Shown piece after piece: positions 45,809-57,867 of a stretch of 64,000 nucleotides of DNA. Under the pieces are notes generated by a model. It saw only the letters and a program-made list of their open reading frames with translations. It had not been told where the DNA came from and did not search any database. The DNA is from Armigeres subalbatus (taxonomy: Eukaryota; Arthropoda; Insecta; Diptera; Culicidae): NCBI RefSeq assembly GCF_024139115.2, contig NC_085140.1, positions 42,812,180-42,876,179 on the forward strand, given 5' to 3'. Numbering within the stretch: position 1 is the first letter of the stretch; each line of letters begins with the position of its first letter. The position numbers and the translations under genes are program-made.

Positions 45809-46157
45809 AACGTACACACGGTCAAGCAGTTTGACCAACATTGACTCCACCTCTTGTTTATTCCAACATCCATCAAGTTTTACCAACAGCGGCACGAACA
45901 ATCAATTTATTCGACCAACAATATCACACACGAACGACGCAACTTCACTACAAATGCTCAAACATGTTCGGCGAACCTTGACTCCACCCCCGACAACTCA
46001 AACCAAAATCAAACCGTTTTAATTTTTTCCAATCGAGCCGCCAACTGTCAAATGGTTGTTCGAACAACTTCACACACGTTCCAACAAAGCAGCAACCGAA
46101 GCGTTTTCTTGGGGGTGGAGTCAATGTTCGTCAAACTGCTTGACTGGTGTGTACGTT
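45809..46157. mobile_element. 349-bp MITE with about 45-bp TIRs inside the mariner relic
   Basis: The left end AACGTACACACGGTCAAGCA and the complement of the right end (AACGTACACACCAGTCAAGC) match, and the match continues to CATTGACTCCACC. GCGTAATGG (45800-45808) and GCATAATAG (46158-46166) are a worn 9-bp direct repeat. Removing the element plus one repeat rejoins the transposase just after its DLASCYYA block. Long TIRs with a 9-bp TSD would fit a Mutator-like MITE; this is an inference. Confidence 0.7.
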
Positions 46158-46773
46158 GCATAATAGCATGATGCCAGATCTGGCCTAAACAGTATGTCGC
46201 TTTCAGTGAACCAGAGGAAGGGCAGCAGGAGCTTCTGGATACATTCGTCTTTATATATTTGACCGTTAATGGTAACGGTCGTTATGAACGGCTTGTTGGA
46301 TATGCCGCACTGACAGACTGCTTGTCTCACCAAGTACTTCTTGGCGAATTGGTCGACTTTCTTCTTCCGGAACTTCTGGTCGGTAATCTGCTTAGCGTCC
46401 GCTTCAATGTACGTCTCATCGTCCATTACAATACACTTCGACTTCACGAACCACTGCACTCGCTGCACAGCGCGAGATGTGCTTTCCTTTCCTCGAACAC
46501 ACAAAGTTCAATCTGCTTATTGTGTACTAGACGAACCAGACAGAAAAATTGTCCTTCTTGGCCACGTCCCGAATCGAATGCTCGAATTGCGCTTGAAGTA
46601 ATCCTTCTGTCGCGGGATCCATCGCCTTCATCTTTTGCCTTTCTCGTACAACAAAGTTGTACCGAAAGGCTATAAAATTGCTTCAAAAAAGAACTTTTGA
46701 TAGAAGGCCTGGAGACCCATAGTGTTATATACCGATCGACTCAGCTCGACGAACTGAGGTGATGTCTGTATGT

Positions 46774-47482
46774 TAGGGTGGCTCAAAAAACACTTTTTCA
46801 AATTTTTTGATGGGCCGCCCTTTTATTCGGTTCTATTTGATGCCCTGATGCTCTGGACAAAATTTCAGCCAAATCGGTCAACGTTTGGGCGGTGCTAAAC
46901 TCGTTGGAAGTTTATATGGAAAAATGTATGCAGAAACATCCCAAAACAGTGATTTGCAGTTGGACGGCACAATTTACGATCAAGAACCATAATACTCATT
47001 CAGTTCTTGTAAAATAAAATACAGAATGTTATGCTGAAAACCGCGAGAAGATTAGAGTTTATTAGGCAAAGATATTAGCATTTTACTGGAGTGTTGTAGG
47101 GATGAATTTATTTCTTTTCAAAGGTAAAAGAAACGAAATTTAATCAAACCCCACTTCACAGAAATGCTAATAACTTAGCTGGGCAAACTCTATTCTTCTC
47201 GCGGTTTTCAGCATACCATTCTGTATTAAATTCTCCATGATCTGAATGAGTTTCATAGTTCTCTATCGTAAGTTGTGCCGTCCGACTGCAATTCACTGTT
47301 TTTGGATGTTTCTGCATACATTTTTGCATATAAACTTCCAACAAATTTAGCACCGCCCAAACGTTGACCGATTTGGCTGAAATTTTGTCCAGAGCATCAG
47401 GGCATCAAATAGAAACGAATAAGAGAGCGGCCCATCAAAAAAATTGAAAAAAGTTTTTCCCATACTAATTTGAGCCACCCTA
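46774..47482. mobile_element. Intact 709-bp fold-back hAT-like element
   Basis: The termini are TAGGGTGGCTCAAA and its complement, and almost the whole element is two arms of about 350 bases that read as complements of each other. The exact 8-bp TSD CTGTATGT lies at 46766-46773 and 47483-47490. It has no coding capacity. It is homologous to the split copy at 442-4938. Confidence 0.9.
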
Positions 47483-47535
47483 CTGTATGTGTGTATGTAT
47501 GTATGTGTGTGTGTGTGTGTATGTGTGTATGTGTA
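47483..47535 (+). repeat. (TG)n/(TATG)n microsatellite of R1
   Basis: This TG/TATG tract lies directly after the fold-back insertion, in the position where R1 carries its TG tract at 9817-9883. Confidence 0.85.
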
Positions 47536-48141
47536 CACATTTTGTAGACACTTTTTTGGAACTTAGCCGATTTACTCGCAACAAGTTGCATTCGACGGGG
47601 GATGGGGTCCCATTGTTTGCTATTGAAAATTGGCTCGATCTACCATTGCATTTCGGAATTATTGAAAAATCATTGTTTTTTCCCAAGGGTCCCCCTTGGA
47701 AAAAAAATTCAAAACCGATTTTTTTTTTCGAGAATGGTGGCAATGCATTTTAACTAATGCAAAAACATGTAAAACGATCGAAAAAATGTGATCTATTCTC
47801 CTAAAGAGCTTTTTTGACCTTTTTAATGTGATTTTTTCAATATATTTTTAATGCACGAGAAAGGCATCATCACTGCTAGGTGGATTAATCTGGGTTTTAT
47901 TCCTTTGTCAGCTTGTAGCTGGCTCGTCTGGATCTTCTTGAACGATTTTATCACACGGGACACGGTCAATAGTTCAATTCCAAACTGTTTCCCGCGTCCA
48001 TATGTTTTTTGTCAAAGCATTTCTTGCTTAAAAACTATCTCGAAAACGAACTTGACGAAAATAATGCACATGCAAACATTATACTCTAAACTAGTTTTTA
48101 CCCAGGCATTAACAGGTTATACACAAAAATAAGGTTACATT

Positions 48142-49600
48142 TAGAGGTGTGCCCCGCCACCGACATTTTTGAATCGACGTGTCGCTGTCACCGCTGATCT
48201 ACAATTTCTCACGTCGCACAGTGGCGCACGCTAAATTTATTTTGAGGTTTCAATTGTTATTCAACATATACTATGCTACTCGGGTATTTCTGGTGGCGCA
48301 AGCAAGCCTCAAGGTCTGAAGCATTAACAGCGTCCACATTCTAACATTAAAACTGTCACTTTCCTGCTTTAAAGCAGCCAGGAGCAAATTACCATACTAA
48401 CCAAAATAATAGGTTTCAATACATGATACGAGATCGTTCCGAATCTTTCCTAAAGAAAGTTTTATCAAATTTAGTTTCCATACAAATTTGTTCGGGAGAT
48501 GCTTTACAGCATTAATTTCAACAAGCCACCAAAAATTAAATTTATAAGCTACAATCATCAAATTTTGGAATCAGTTCATTTAATATTTGTATGAAATTAA
48601 AAAAATACAAACTTCGCAAAACGAACAAAATTTTTTTTGATGGTTTGTCCGAGTTTCCGCCACTGTGCGCTTGTTGAAACTTTAAGGTTTTTCTAATAAC
48701 GATTTTTTTTCAACACTGGATTTGTAAATAAAAAAAATCCAGAGGAAATTTCAAAGAATTTCTGAAGATTCTCGGCAAATATCATCGAAGAAGTTCTAAA
48801 GAATTTTCCGAGAAAGTTTCAAAGTATTTGCTGAGGAAATTTTAAAAAACATGTCGATGAAATCCCAAAGCATTTGCCGAGGAAACGCATTTGCCCAAAG
48901 AAATCTCCCGAGTCAATTCTAAAGAACTTGCAGAATTTTGCTTGTGGATTCGGCTAAAGAAATTTTGAAAAATTTGTGGAGAAATCTCAAAGAATGTACC
49001 GTGGAAATTGAGAAGATTTTGCCGAAGAAATTATGAATAATGTGCCGAGGAACAAAAAGAAAATATCGAATTGTATAACGAAACCACCACAAAAAAGCCA
49101 AAACTATTACCATACGACACCTAGAACGCCATGTAAATTAGGACAAAACGATTGACCAATTTTTCCCTTGAAAAAGACCACTTCCAACGGTCGAAAAGCC
49201 GGACAGAGTGAAACGCTAATCGTTTAATGGTTTTATAAAACTGAAATAGCCGAAATCGCAACATAAAAAATTATTTCTAGTTGTCTCCAATACCATACCA
49301 AATTTCTCGATTAGATTCGATTCGGTTCCAAGTCTTTACCAAAGAAAATTTCGAAGAATTTCCTGAAAAAATGATGTATTTTTCAAGGAAGTTGTGTAGA
49401 ATAAATTAAGAAAAATTTGCCGAGAAAATTCCGAAGATTTTACCAAGGTACTGCTGAATAAGTTTCCGAAGGTTCAATAAGTTCTGAATAAGTACAAAAA
49501 AAAAAGATATTTTTTTAAATTTCAACGTCGACGCTGGTTCACGCCGCCGCCGGCTAAAATGATTACCGGTGTGACGCCGAAAACGCGGCTGGCGCCAAGC
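48142..49600. mobile_element. Third CGG-rich hAT-like element, one end worn away
   Basis: The left end TAGAGGTGTGCCCCGCCACC resembles the right end of 616-4529 in complement. At 49530-49600, CTGGTTCACGCCGCCGCCGG, then ATGATTACCGG and GTGTGACGCCGAAAACG, match the subterminal part of the opposite end, but the terminal TIR is missing. The interior (48720-49060, 49340-49480) is GGAATTCC-type DNA, as in the two larger copies. Confidence 0.7.
48217..48667. mobile_element. Possible hAT-like MITE nested in 48142-49600
   Basis: CACAGTGGCG at the left and CGCCACTGTG at the right are exact complements, and CACAGTGGCG is a common hAT terminus. The 8-base flanks (TCACGTCG and CGCTTGTT) do not match, so the call is tentative. 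Confidence 0.4.
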
Positions 49601-49994
49601 AAAACACGGGATTTTTCGTAATATTGCCAAAATGAATCTTTTAATGGTTTTATATTCGTAGATTAAAGCAAATTAGCTCACACGCTCACACGTGATACGT
49701 GCTTGACATACTCTGCCCATGATTTCAATGTTGACGAAACAACTGTTTGAAATTTCTGCTAATTTGACTTATTACACATTTACTGGGGTAATTCAATCGC
49801 ACATCAATAAGTTGCATGTTTCAAACCTCATGTAAGTATTTACGGATTGAAATTTATTGAATTTGCGATGTTTGTCCTTGAATCATCCCAAATTCATGCA
49901 AAAGTGCAATGGTTGTTACGTCAACTATGTAATCATGGGCAGTACTTGTCTCAACTGTTTTTTTTAACAGCATTTGTTTAGGAATAAGTTTCTT

Positions 49995-50315
49995 CCCGGG
50001 CAGAAGCCATGAACAGAATAACAAAACATGATATGGATTTGATTGATATAAGAGATAAAAGAACAGGCAGCAATATCAAAAATTTGCACCAAAATATCAT
50101 TTAAATATCAAGATATGCTATGGATAAGAACAAACTAATGGCACATTATATTGATTACTTCTTACAAATAGCATAACTTGATCTCCTTATGATATTTCAG
50201 TGCAAAATATTGATATTGCCGTCTGATCTTTTATCTCTTATATCAATCATGTCCATATCTCATTATGCTATCTAATCAACATTTGATATTATTTAGCTAT
50301 TTTCGTCTACTCGGG
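49995..50315. mobile_element. 321-bp MITE with CCCGGGCAGA termini
   Basis: CCCGGGCAGA at the left and the complement of the right end, CCCGAGTAGA, are imperfect inverted repeats. A much stronger inner pair (GATTGATATAAGAGATAAAAG near 50040 and its complement near 50240) extends over about 90 bases. TTCT on both sides may be a short TSD. Confidence 0.65.
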
Positions 50316-50544
50316 TTCTGTAGCATTTCCACGATTTTGTTCGTTTATTTTATCATTCAATTATAAACCAAAATCGTTGACACAATAAATAGTTTTTTTT
50401 TTGTAGTTGTAGTGTTCAATAAAACACGAGACATTTTGCAGGCCTTCCAATTATTTCTCTAACATCTGAATCTCAAAACTAGATTACGTCTCATAGAAAA
50501 TGACCTTGTTGAATTATTCTGCAGCAGAGAGATTTTTTTTGCAA

Positions 50545-50742
50545 ATCGCTGTGAAAAGTGGGAAGTACAAAGATAGAAGTGAGCAGCATCTCACTCCTTA
50601 TTTCTCATTTCACAAAAAGTAAAAAGTTCCACATTTTTATTTCTCACTTCTCTCTTTACATTTCTCGTTTCTCCCCTTTCTCGTTCATCAAACGTCATTC
50701 ACGATTGTATCACATGTTCGTCCAAATGACCCTGTATGCTAA
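50545..50742. repeat. Repeat related to the turning point of the 17-bp array
   Basis: Phrases such as GTGAGCAGCATCTCACTCC and TTTCTCACTTCTCTC, followed by CCAAATGACCCTGTATG, resemble 6030-6145, where the 17-bp array changes direction. Further units (CCAAACGACAATTTTAAAC) appear after the MITE at 50751-51410, near 51441. Confidence 0.4.
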
Positions 50743-50750
50743 ATGAGCAT

Positions 50751-51410
50751 TAGAGTGATTCAAATTTTGACTTTTTTGCTCCCCCCGATGGCATTTGTCA
50801 TTTTAATAAACGTCCTAAATTTTTAGCTAATTTGGATGTAATTTGACTGAGCACAAGCAGTTTGAAGCTTGTATGAAAATTACTATGAAAACAGTAACTT
50901 TTGTGAAAAACCGTTCCCCATCAATGCCCATTAAGCTCTAAAAATGTATGAATACGTTAGCAACATAGAAAATTGAACAAGGGAAGATAACGTCGTTGTT
51001 GCTAAACGATTTGATGCTGGCAACAAAAGTTATTAGGGAAATACTGAATTGTGGGAAATTCAATTTAACACGTAAAAGAATAACATCAATATCAATAATG
51101 AGCATTTCTGTTTTCTCTATATTTTTGCTCACAAAAGTTAGATTGCTTCGCAACAACAACTGACTTTCAGCTTAGGACCTATTCTATGATGGCGATGCAT
51201 TAAATATATTCAAATATATTCTGGGCTGCTTCACGGAACGATCCTTTACATAAGTGGCAATTCTCATAGTAATTTTCATATAACCTTCAAATGGCACGTG
51301 CACAACCAAATTACATCCAAATCAGCTAAAAATTTGGGAGGACTATTAAAATAGCAAGAACAATCGTTTAAGGATAGGGGAGCGAAAAAGTCAAAATTTG
51401 AATCACTCTA
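50751..51410. mobile_element. 660-bp hAT-like MITE with exact 8-bp TSD
   Basis: The termini TAGAGTGATTCAAATTTTGA and their exact complement are flanked by ATGAGCAT at 50743-50750 and 51411-51418. Inner parts of both arms (a TTTGGATGTAATTTG block near 50830 and its complement near 51308) continue the inverted repeat. No coding sequence. Confidence 0.9.
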
Positions 51411-51799
51411 ATGAGCATTTTAGCCCAACTGCATTTCCTGCCAAACGACAATTTTAAACTATAAAAAAAAAACATGAAAAATTAGTAGAATGCAAAATAA
51501 AAAGAAGAAAAAAAACCTAGAAACATGTTTAAGAGGTCAATGAATCTGAGAAAAAAAATTCTTAGGTTATTGTTTTCCTGAAAGCGCTTATATATATTTA
51601 CTTTTCTTGCTTAAAACAATTGATAATAAATCTATGCGTAAACATACGCTTCGCTTAGGTTTTGGCGCTTTTGGGATTTTTCGGCGAATGATGCGATTCT
51701 GCGTGAAAAACACTAGCACGATACTCTTCCTGTAGAATGATTGTAGAATGAATGATGATTAAATTTTGTCAAATTGTACTTAACTTTGGTAATATGACT

Positions 51800-51929
51800 T
51801 AACTGTGGTTTATGAATTTTATGCTCCTGTTGGATAGTTCCACCCCTTATTTTCTGATAACAAAGATAAAAAAGGAGTGAGATGGAAAAGCATTTTTTCG
51901 TCATTTGATAAACTCCTTGCACAGGTCTA
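51800..51929. mobile_element. Right-end fragment of the TAGACYTGTGCA MITE
   Basis: TTTGATAAACTCCTTGCACAGGTCTA ends at 51929 and matches the right end of 44857-45255. The LINE relic D begins within about 10 bases of this end. No left end is recognised. Confidence 0.5.
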
Positions 51930-51934
51930 TTCAT

Positions 51935-52418
51935 GCATTGTAAGGATCTACAAGAAAGGGCACCCTAGATTGTTCTCATTATCGAGATTTAACACTCCTG
52001 AATACTATTTACAGGGTAATCTCCCGAATTCTATTTATCAGAAAGCGCCAATTTGCGTAGACCTTTGTCGGCGAATATAAAAGCGTTTTTCGAGAGGGAC
52101 GATCAACAACGGACCATATGTTTACTTTGCGATAAATTCCGGGAAGACAATTTGCGGACTTATAATCTGTTTGTGGATTTTAAAGCAGCATACGGCTCAG
52201 TGAAACGGAACGAACTGTGGCATATAATGCTAGAACAAGCTTATTATGCTGATTCGTGCGACGCTGGATGCATCCAAAGAGGGAGGAATCCGATTCGTTC
52301 ATGACGTTCGATGGGTTAAAGCAGAACTATGCTCTCTCTAATCTGCTATTCAACGTAGTTCTGGAAGGGGCAATACGAAGATCTGGTGTGCAGAGAAACG
52401 GAATCATCACATCAGCAA
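51935..52418 (+). pseudogene. RTE-clade LINE relic D, 5' part
   Basis: The plus strand gives VRIYKKGH, then LCRRI, then YNLFVDFKAAYGSVKRNELW and FDGLKQNYALSNLLFNVVLE, in shifting frames. These are the RT blocks before the catalytic box, similar to copy C. The relic is interrupted at 52419 by copy B and resumes at 53732. Confidence 0.8.
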
Positions 52419-53721
52419 ATCACATTGCTGAACGCCGCCTACAAGGTACTCTCCCAAATTTTATGCCGTCGACTAACACCAATTGCAAGAGAGTTCGTGG
52501 GGCAGTACCAGGCGGGATTTATGGGTGAACGCTCTACCACAGACCAGGTGTTCGCCATACGTCAGGTATTGTAGAAATGCCGCGAATACAACGTGCCCAC
52601 ACATCATCTATTTATCGACTTCAAAGCCGCATATGATACAATCGATCGGGACCAGCTATGGCAGCTAATGCACGAAAACGGATTTCCGGATATACTGATA
52701 CGGTTGATCAAGGCGACGATGGATCGGGTGATGTACGTAGTTCGAGTTTCAGGGGCATTCTCGAGTCCCTTCGAAACCCGTAGAGGGTTACGGCAAGGTG
52801 ATGGTCTTTCGTGTCTGCTATTCAACATCGCTTTGGAGGGAGTAATACGAAGGGCAGGGATTGACACGAGTGGTACGATTCTCACGAAGTCCGTCCAGTT
52901 ATTTGGTTTCGCCGACGACATTGATATCATGGCACGGTACTTTGAGAGGATGGAGGAAGCCTACATCAGACTGAAAAGCGAAGCTAAACGGATTGGACTA
53001 GTCATCAACACGTCGAAGACGAAGTACATGATAGGAAGAGGCTCAAGAGAGTTCAATGTGAGCCACCCACCACGAGTTTCTATCGGTGGTGACGAAATCG
53101 AGGTGGTTGAAGAATTCGTGTACTTGGGCTCACTGGTGACCGCCGATAACGATACCAGCAGAGAAATTCGGAGACGCATAGTGGCTGGAAATCGTACGTA
53201 CTTTGGACTCCGCAAGATCGAATAGAGTTCGCCGCCGTACCAAACTGACTATCTACAAAACGCTTATAAGACCGGTAGTTCTCTACGGACACGAGACCTG
53301 GACGATGCTCGTGGAGGACCAACGCGCACTGGGAGTTTTCGAAAGGAAAGTGTTGCGTACCATCTATGGTGGGTTGCAGATGGCGGACGGTACGTGGAGG
53401 AGGCGAATGAACCACGAGTTGCATCAGCTGTTGGGAGAACCATCCATCGTTCACACCGCGAAAATCGGAAGACTGCGGTGGGCCGGGCACGTAGCCAGAA
53501 TGTCGGACAGTAATCCGGTGAAAATGGTTCTCGACAACGATCCGACGGGAACAAGAAGGCGAGGTGCACAGCGGGCAAGGTGGATCGATCAGGTGGAGGA
53601 CGACTTGCGGACCCTCCGCAGACTGCGTGGTTGGCGAAGTGCAGCCATGAACCGAGCTGAATGGAGAAGTCTTTTATGTGTAGCACAGGCCACTCCGGCC
53701 TTAGTCTGATAAATAATAATA
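52419..53721 (+). pseudogene. RTE-clade LINE B, young 5'-truncated insertion
   Basis: It encodes ITLLNAAYKVLSQILCRRL, GERSTTDQVFAIRQVL, LFIDFKAAYDTIDRDQLW, GLRQGDGLSCLLFNIALEG and the box FADDIDIM, then LYGHETWTM, GRLRWAGHVARM and GAQRARWIDQVEDDL. The frame is broken only by a TAG at 52572-52574 (a CAG codon in copy A) and one frameshift near 53215. The 3' tail is GATAAATAATAATAA. The 10-bp TSD ACATCAGCAA lies at 52409-52418 and 53722-53731. It is 5'-truncated, lacking the endonuclease, as typical for LINE insertion. Confidence 0.9.
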
Positions 53722-53731
53722 ACATCAGCAA

Positions 53732-54369
53732 GTCTTACATGCTCCTTGGTTTTGCGGATGACATCTACATCATTGGTGTAGATCGCCTTTTAAGCGGGAG
53801 ATTGAAAGAATAGGCCTGATCATAAGTTTTGTCAAAAAGAAGTACCTGGTGGCTGGCAGAGAACTAGGTAGTAGACCAACGGAGTTGATTCCGAAGTGCA
53901 AATGGATGGGATGCGATTTAAGGTTTTCGACGAATTCTTATATCTTGGAACGCTCGTTACATTTGATAATGAATTAGTCGCTAGTAGAAAAGACGTGTTG
54001 CGGTTGCAAGTAGGACTTTCTATGGTTTGCGAAGGCAGCTAGAGTCTCGTACCTCACAGACACGGACAACTCTAGCTCTGTATATATGGTTGATTCGTCC
54101 AGTCGCTCAATACTTGGCAGTGGAAATGGTGAAAGGCACAGACGTATGAATCACGATTTGTACCGAGTGTACAAAAATGCAGACATCGGCAGGCTGTTAA
54201 TAAACGGCAGATGGGCTGGACATGTAGTGCGTATGCCGGAAGAGGCACTAGTAAAAGTTATGTTTAGCAAAGAACTTAGAAGAAGACGTTGGCTCCAGGG
54301 AAGACTCCGCACTTGCTGGCAGTGTGCAATAGATGAAGACGCGCGTGCCATCGGTGTGCAGAAAGAATG
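53732..54369 (+). pseudogene. RTE-clade LINE relic D, 3' part
   Basis: It resumes with SYMLLGFADDIYIIGVDR, the catalytic box, directly after the B insertion. It continues through YLGTLVTFDNE and MNHDLYRVYKNADIGRLL to NGRWAGHVVRMPEEALVK. Frames shift repeatedly. A small MITE (54370-54517) follows and a short C-terminal remnant may continue to about 54555. Confidence 0.8.
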
Positions 54370-54517
54370 GCAATTCAAATATGACGTCCACTATTTTTTG
54401 AGATTTCTAGACCCCTTTCCCCCTCTGTCCCGCTTTTTTGTATCCCTAGTATATGCACTGTCACAAAATCTTCGACCCCCTCCCCCTAAAACCTGCGACG
54501 TCATTTTTGAACGACCT
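54370..54517. mobile_element. Small MITE with GACGTC-containing termini (second copy)
   Basis: CAATTCAAATATGACGTCCA at the left and the complement of the right end (GGTCGTTCAAAAATGACGTC) match. The core has the same C-rich and CTGTCACAAAATCTT blocks as 3021-3162. It lies in the 3' end of LINE relic D. Confidence 0.65.
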
Positions 54518-54559
54518 TAGAGTGGTGACTGGCGGCCCAAGAACGATTTGGAATATGAG

Positions 54560-57500
54560 ATTACATTCCGATTTCAATCCGGACAATACGGAGTGTACGA
54601 CCATCATATGTACAGCAAGGTAACAAAAAAATGTACATCAGAAAAATTTATTCTTTTCGATCTTCAGTTTTTTTCTCAGTTTATTGCCTCTCAGATATTC
54701 AGAGGTAATGCTCTACTCACTCTTATGGCAAAAACTCATTGCTATCTGTGCGTGAAACATGGCCGCCAATCACCCCTTCTAGTTGTTCCACTGTAAAATA
54801 CCATAAGGAACTGTCAGACTGTGCGCGAAGAATTTACCTTCGTAGTCACGAATATAGGAGCCTTAAGATGAAAAATCCGAATATTTAGCCTACTCCGAAT
54901 TTGTAAACTTCAGTTACTCAAGTACTACTGTTGATAAAATTCAAAGACTATGATGTCTAAACGATTATAGATGTACAATTTCTTTCCTGACTAATGCCAA
55001 GGTTGTGTGAAGACTAGAACAGCTAAACGCTAAAGCTACTTAGACCCTACTTTAGGATTGCATGTAAAATTGCGGTTGTTTAAATCATTTTTATGATTCC
55101 AAACGGTAATAATCATTCTACTCCATATCCGTCGAATACGAGACGGCTTGCGCAACATCCAGACAGGAGTGGGGGATTTCAACATAATCGAACTTTACAT
55201 TAGTATATGTGCAACAACCCACATGAAAAATAAACATCCCAAAACTACACAACAGTGTTTGAAAAAAAGTAAATTTGTGCTTTTGTCGTAGCTAGATTAA
55301 GAGATTTCAAAATCTCCCAAAAAAATTTGAAAGTGGTCATTGCAATTGCTCAGAAGTGGCCACATGATCTTTAAAGAACAAGGCTGAACATGAGAACTGC
55401 AGTAAAAGTTCCCCTTATTCGAGCATAACATCCACAATGTTCCCCACATCCTCATGACCCTGCGGTTGCTTTTCTCTTTCAAACGTTTCCCGTTTCACAA
55501 TCGACAACGCGTCCCTACTGGTGGTCGATCCCATGGCAATCAAATCCAGAAGCAACCGACCGACTCGACGACCGGAAAGCATGTGCACCAAACAAACTTT
55601 GCATGCATAGTCAACTCAACTGACCGGAAAATTACCGCGTCCTACACAAACTCGAACGGACTGCACTTTTTTGGGCGCTTTCAATTAAACTTTCTCGGTG
55701 AAAAATTCTGCCTCGCTAAATACCTGGAGGCAAATTGGAGCCTAGTTTCGGTGGAAGTTTACGTTCCCGATGTGAGCTGAAGAGCAACTTCTATTTTTGC
55801 GATGACGTTCTCGCTGAGAAAAAATAAAACTGCTGCAACATTATACCGGCCCGAATGCATTTTTTAGATTGGAATAAAGTTTGACCTAAGCTGATGTGAT
55901 TCAGCCATGGCTTGCATGTGTACATCGCATGAATGCGACTTGATGCTCAAAAATCAGTTTGGAATTATCCTCGCCATGGAACTTTAGGAGAAGATACATA
56001 ATATTTTCTCTTCATAAGAGGATTTAGTAGAGTAATCAATTCTCGCTACAGCTGAACTAAGAGACTGATGCGATGCAAATACGATTTAATGCACTCCACT
56101 CTTTTACTTAGTAAACATATAGTCTATGTGTGACAGAGATGTCAGTTTGTAAGAAAAGTCCTATCATCTGAAATTAACTGTTTTAATATGAGTCCAGGAT
56201 ATCAATAAACAGGAAAATTGGATGGAGGCGCCTGGTATCTTATTCTATTTTTCGATAGCTGACACCTGCGTGCGTATACTTTATTTTGAACAATTGCTTA
56301 CAGAAAAACATAAATAGTTGGCACCGCGGCTGTCTGCAGGAATAATGGACCGAATTCTGTGACGTTGACGTTCTCCAAATAATCGGCTTAGCGATGTTCG
56401 GGTACGGTTTTAGCTGAAGTACACTCTTTTACCTAATTGCACTTTCCAGTTGGACCAAGTACCCTTCTCGGCTTTGTGTACACACACCGACAGGTAAGCG
56501 CATCATCATGGTCGTCCACACCATCGCCATCGCGGAGAACTGTGGCTCGGTTAACGCCATCATAGTCGTCGCACACACTGGCGGTCACACTGTCAGCCAT
56601 GTAGCTGTCGATTGTTTTAGGATCACGCGAGAATCTGCTGTAAGCTCGAAATTCGAGCACCGACCGGATTCAATACGGGGTCGTTGATGAAACAGAGGTA
56701 CTTGTATGTAGCCTTTGTATGGGGGGACGTTGTCCCTGCTTGAGCGACTAATTACCTTTTATTTTAACTTCAAATTGGTCATAATTGCCCTCGGGTATGG
56801 TTAGGATGCAAATGAGACAATGGGACGTGAACTGGAAGTCTACGGGGTTGGATGGATGAGTTTAGGTTTGCTTTGGTACCGGCGACCATTGGACAGAATT
56901 TGTGAATTCCAGTTGCAGGTAGGTAGAATACTGTTGGTTGCCACATTATTTTGTCATTTAATGTCAGTAGTGGTTAGTGTCAATCTTGTCTGGTTTTAGA
57001 TGGAATCGTGGCAATATATTCCGAGTTCGGAAAAGCATTCCAGGTAGAGTATCTTGATGGAACCAAGGCAAAGGGAGGTACGTCTACTCATCATGTTCGT
57101 CGGACGGAACAAATATAAATGAACTGTTTCCGACAATTGTGACAATCATTCGTGCGGAGCTTTAACTTTCTGAGAAAATCCATCACGCAATTAGTATCTC
57201 TATGGCATGGAAATATCAACATTTTCTCGGACAGACCGAATGAAAATGCTTAGCAATTTAGTGGGTCAAAAATAGGATAGATCTGAGAAACATGTAGGTT
57301 TCTGATTATTTGAGTGCAGTTCCTCTCGCTTTACCAGACACTGGGTGATTTGACAGATCAATGTCGGAATTGTTCTAAATTGTATATAGGGGGAGATATA
57401 AGCCATAAGCCATTTAACGAAAAACTCTCTAATTATCCGGATTATGTTTACTTGTATACCATATATACAAAATATGATCATTGATTATTCATAAAAGCTA

Positions 57501-57865
57501 TATTTGCCCATTTGAAGACGTTTTTCGACGATATTTTGATCAGGAATTTGGGTGAAAAATTTCACGGTTCAGAAAAGTGTCTTGTCTTCTTTTATGTCGC
57601 TGACAAAATTTTTCGGATCTTTGTCATTATTATCTCCGACTAAAACAAAGCTTTGTCGTTGGTTCTCTTTTGTCGCTTGTTTCGCAAGCGCATTTCAGAA
57701 AAATTGATTCCCTGGTAGACATTTTTCAGAATAGTGATGTTTTTCATTTGGTTTGAGTTGTAGTTATTAAAATGTGTTATTGGAACTCTCCAGCTGATTT
57801 TCATACATCCTCTCTAAATTCCCATCTTTTTCAGTTTTTGTTCTGTCTTATTTCTGTGACTTTCT
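54560..57865. other. No recognised gene; sparse unique DNA
   Basis: Frames at 55454-55780 (plus) and 56433-56660 (minus, Asp-rich DDYDGVNRATVLRDGDGV) are not recognised. A consensus donor-like CAG|GTAAGC lies on the plus strand at about 56492, but no exon can be built on it. The rest is AT-rich. Confidence 0.35.
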
Positions 57866-57867
57866 GA

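Larger units (their letters stand above)
46634..47898 (+). repeat. Dispersed repeat R1 inside mariner relic, itself split by a fold-back element
   Basis: The left half is 46634-46773, starting TGCCTTTCTCGTAC. The right half is 47483-47898, ending GGTGGATTAATCTGGG. TGCCTTTCTCGT near the left and ACGAGAAAGGCA near 47855 are complementary, a hint of inverted (sub)termini. It separates two parts of the transposase relic. Confidence 0.75.
45670..48100 (-). pseudogene. Tc1/mariner transposase relic with nested insertions
   Basis: Minus strand. 48020-47900 encodes a helix-turn-helix-like segment (LLTVSRVIKSFKKIQTSQ). After the R1 insertion, 46620-46510 gives SIRDVAKK, and 46470-46160 gives the catalytic core: KCIVMDDETYIEAD (first catalytic aspartate), FAKKYLVRQAVCQCGIS, TVTINGQIYKDECIQKLLLP and FRPDLASCYYA (second aspartate). 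After the MITE at 45809-46157 the frame returns near 45800 and ends about 45670. Frameshifts are present throughout. The spacing and motifs are those of mariner-type DDE transposases; the third acidic residue is not identifiable. Confidence 0.8.
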
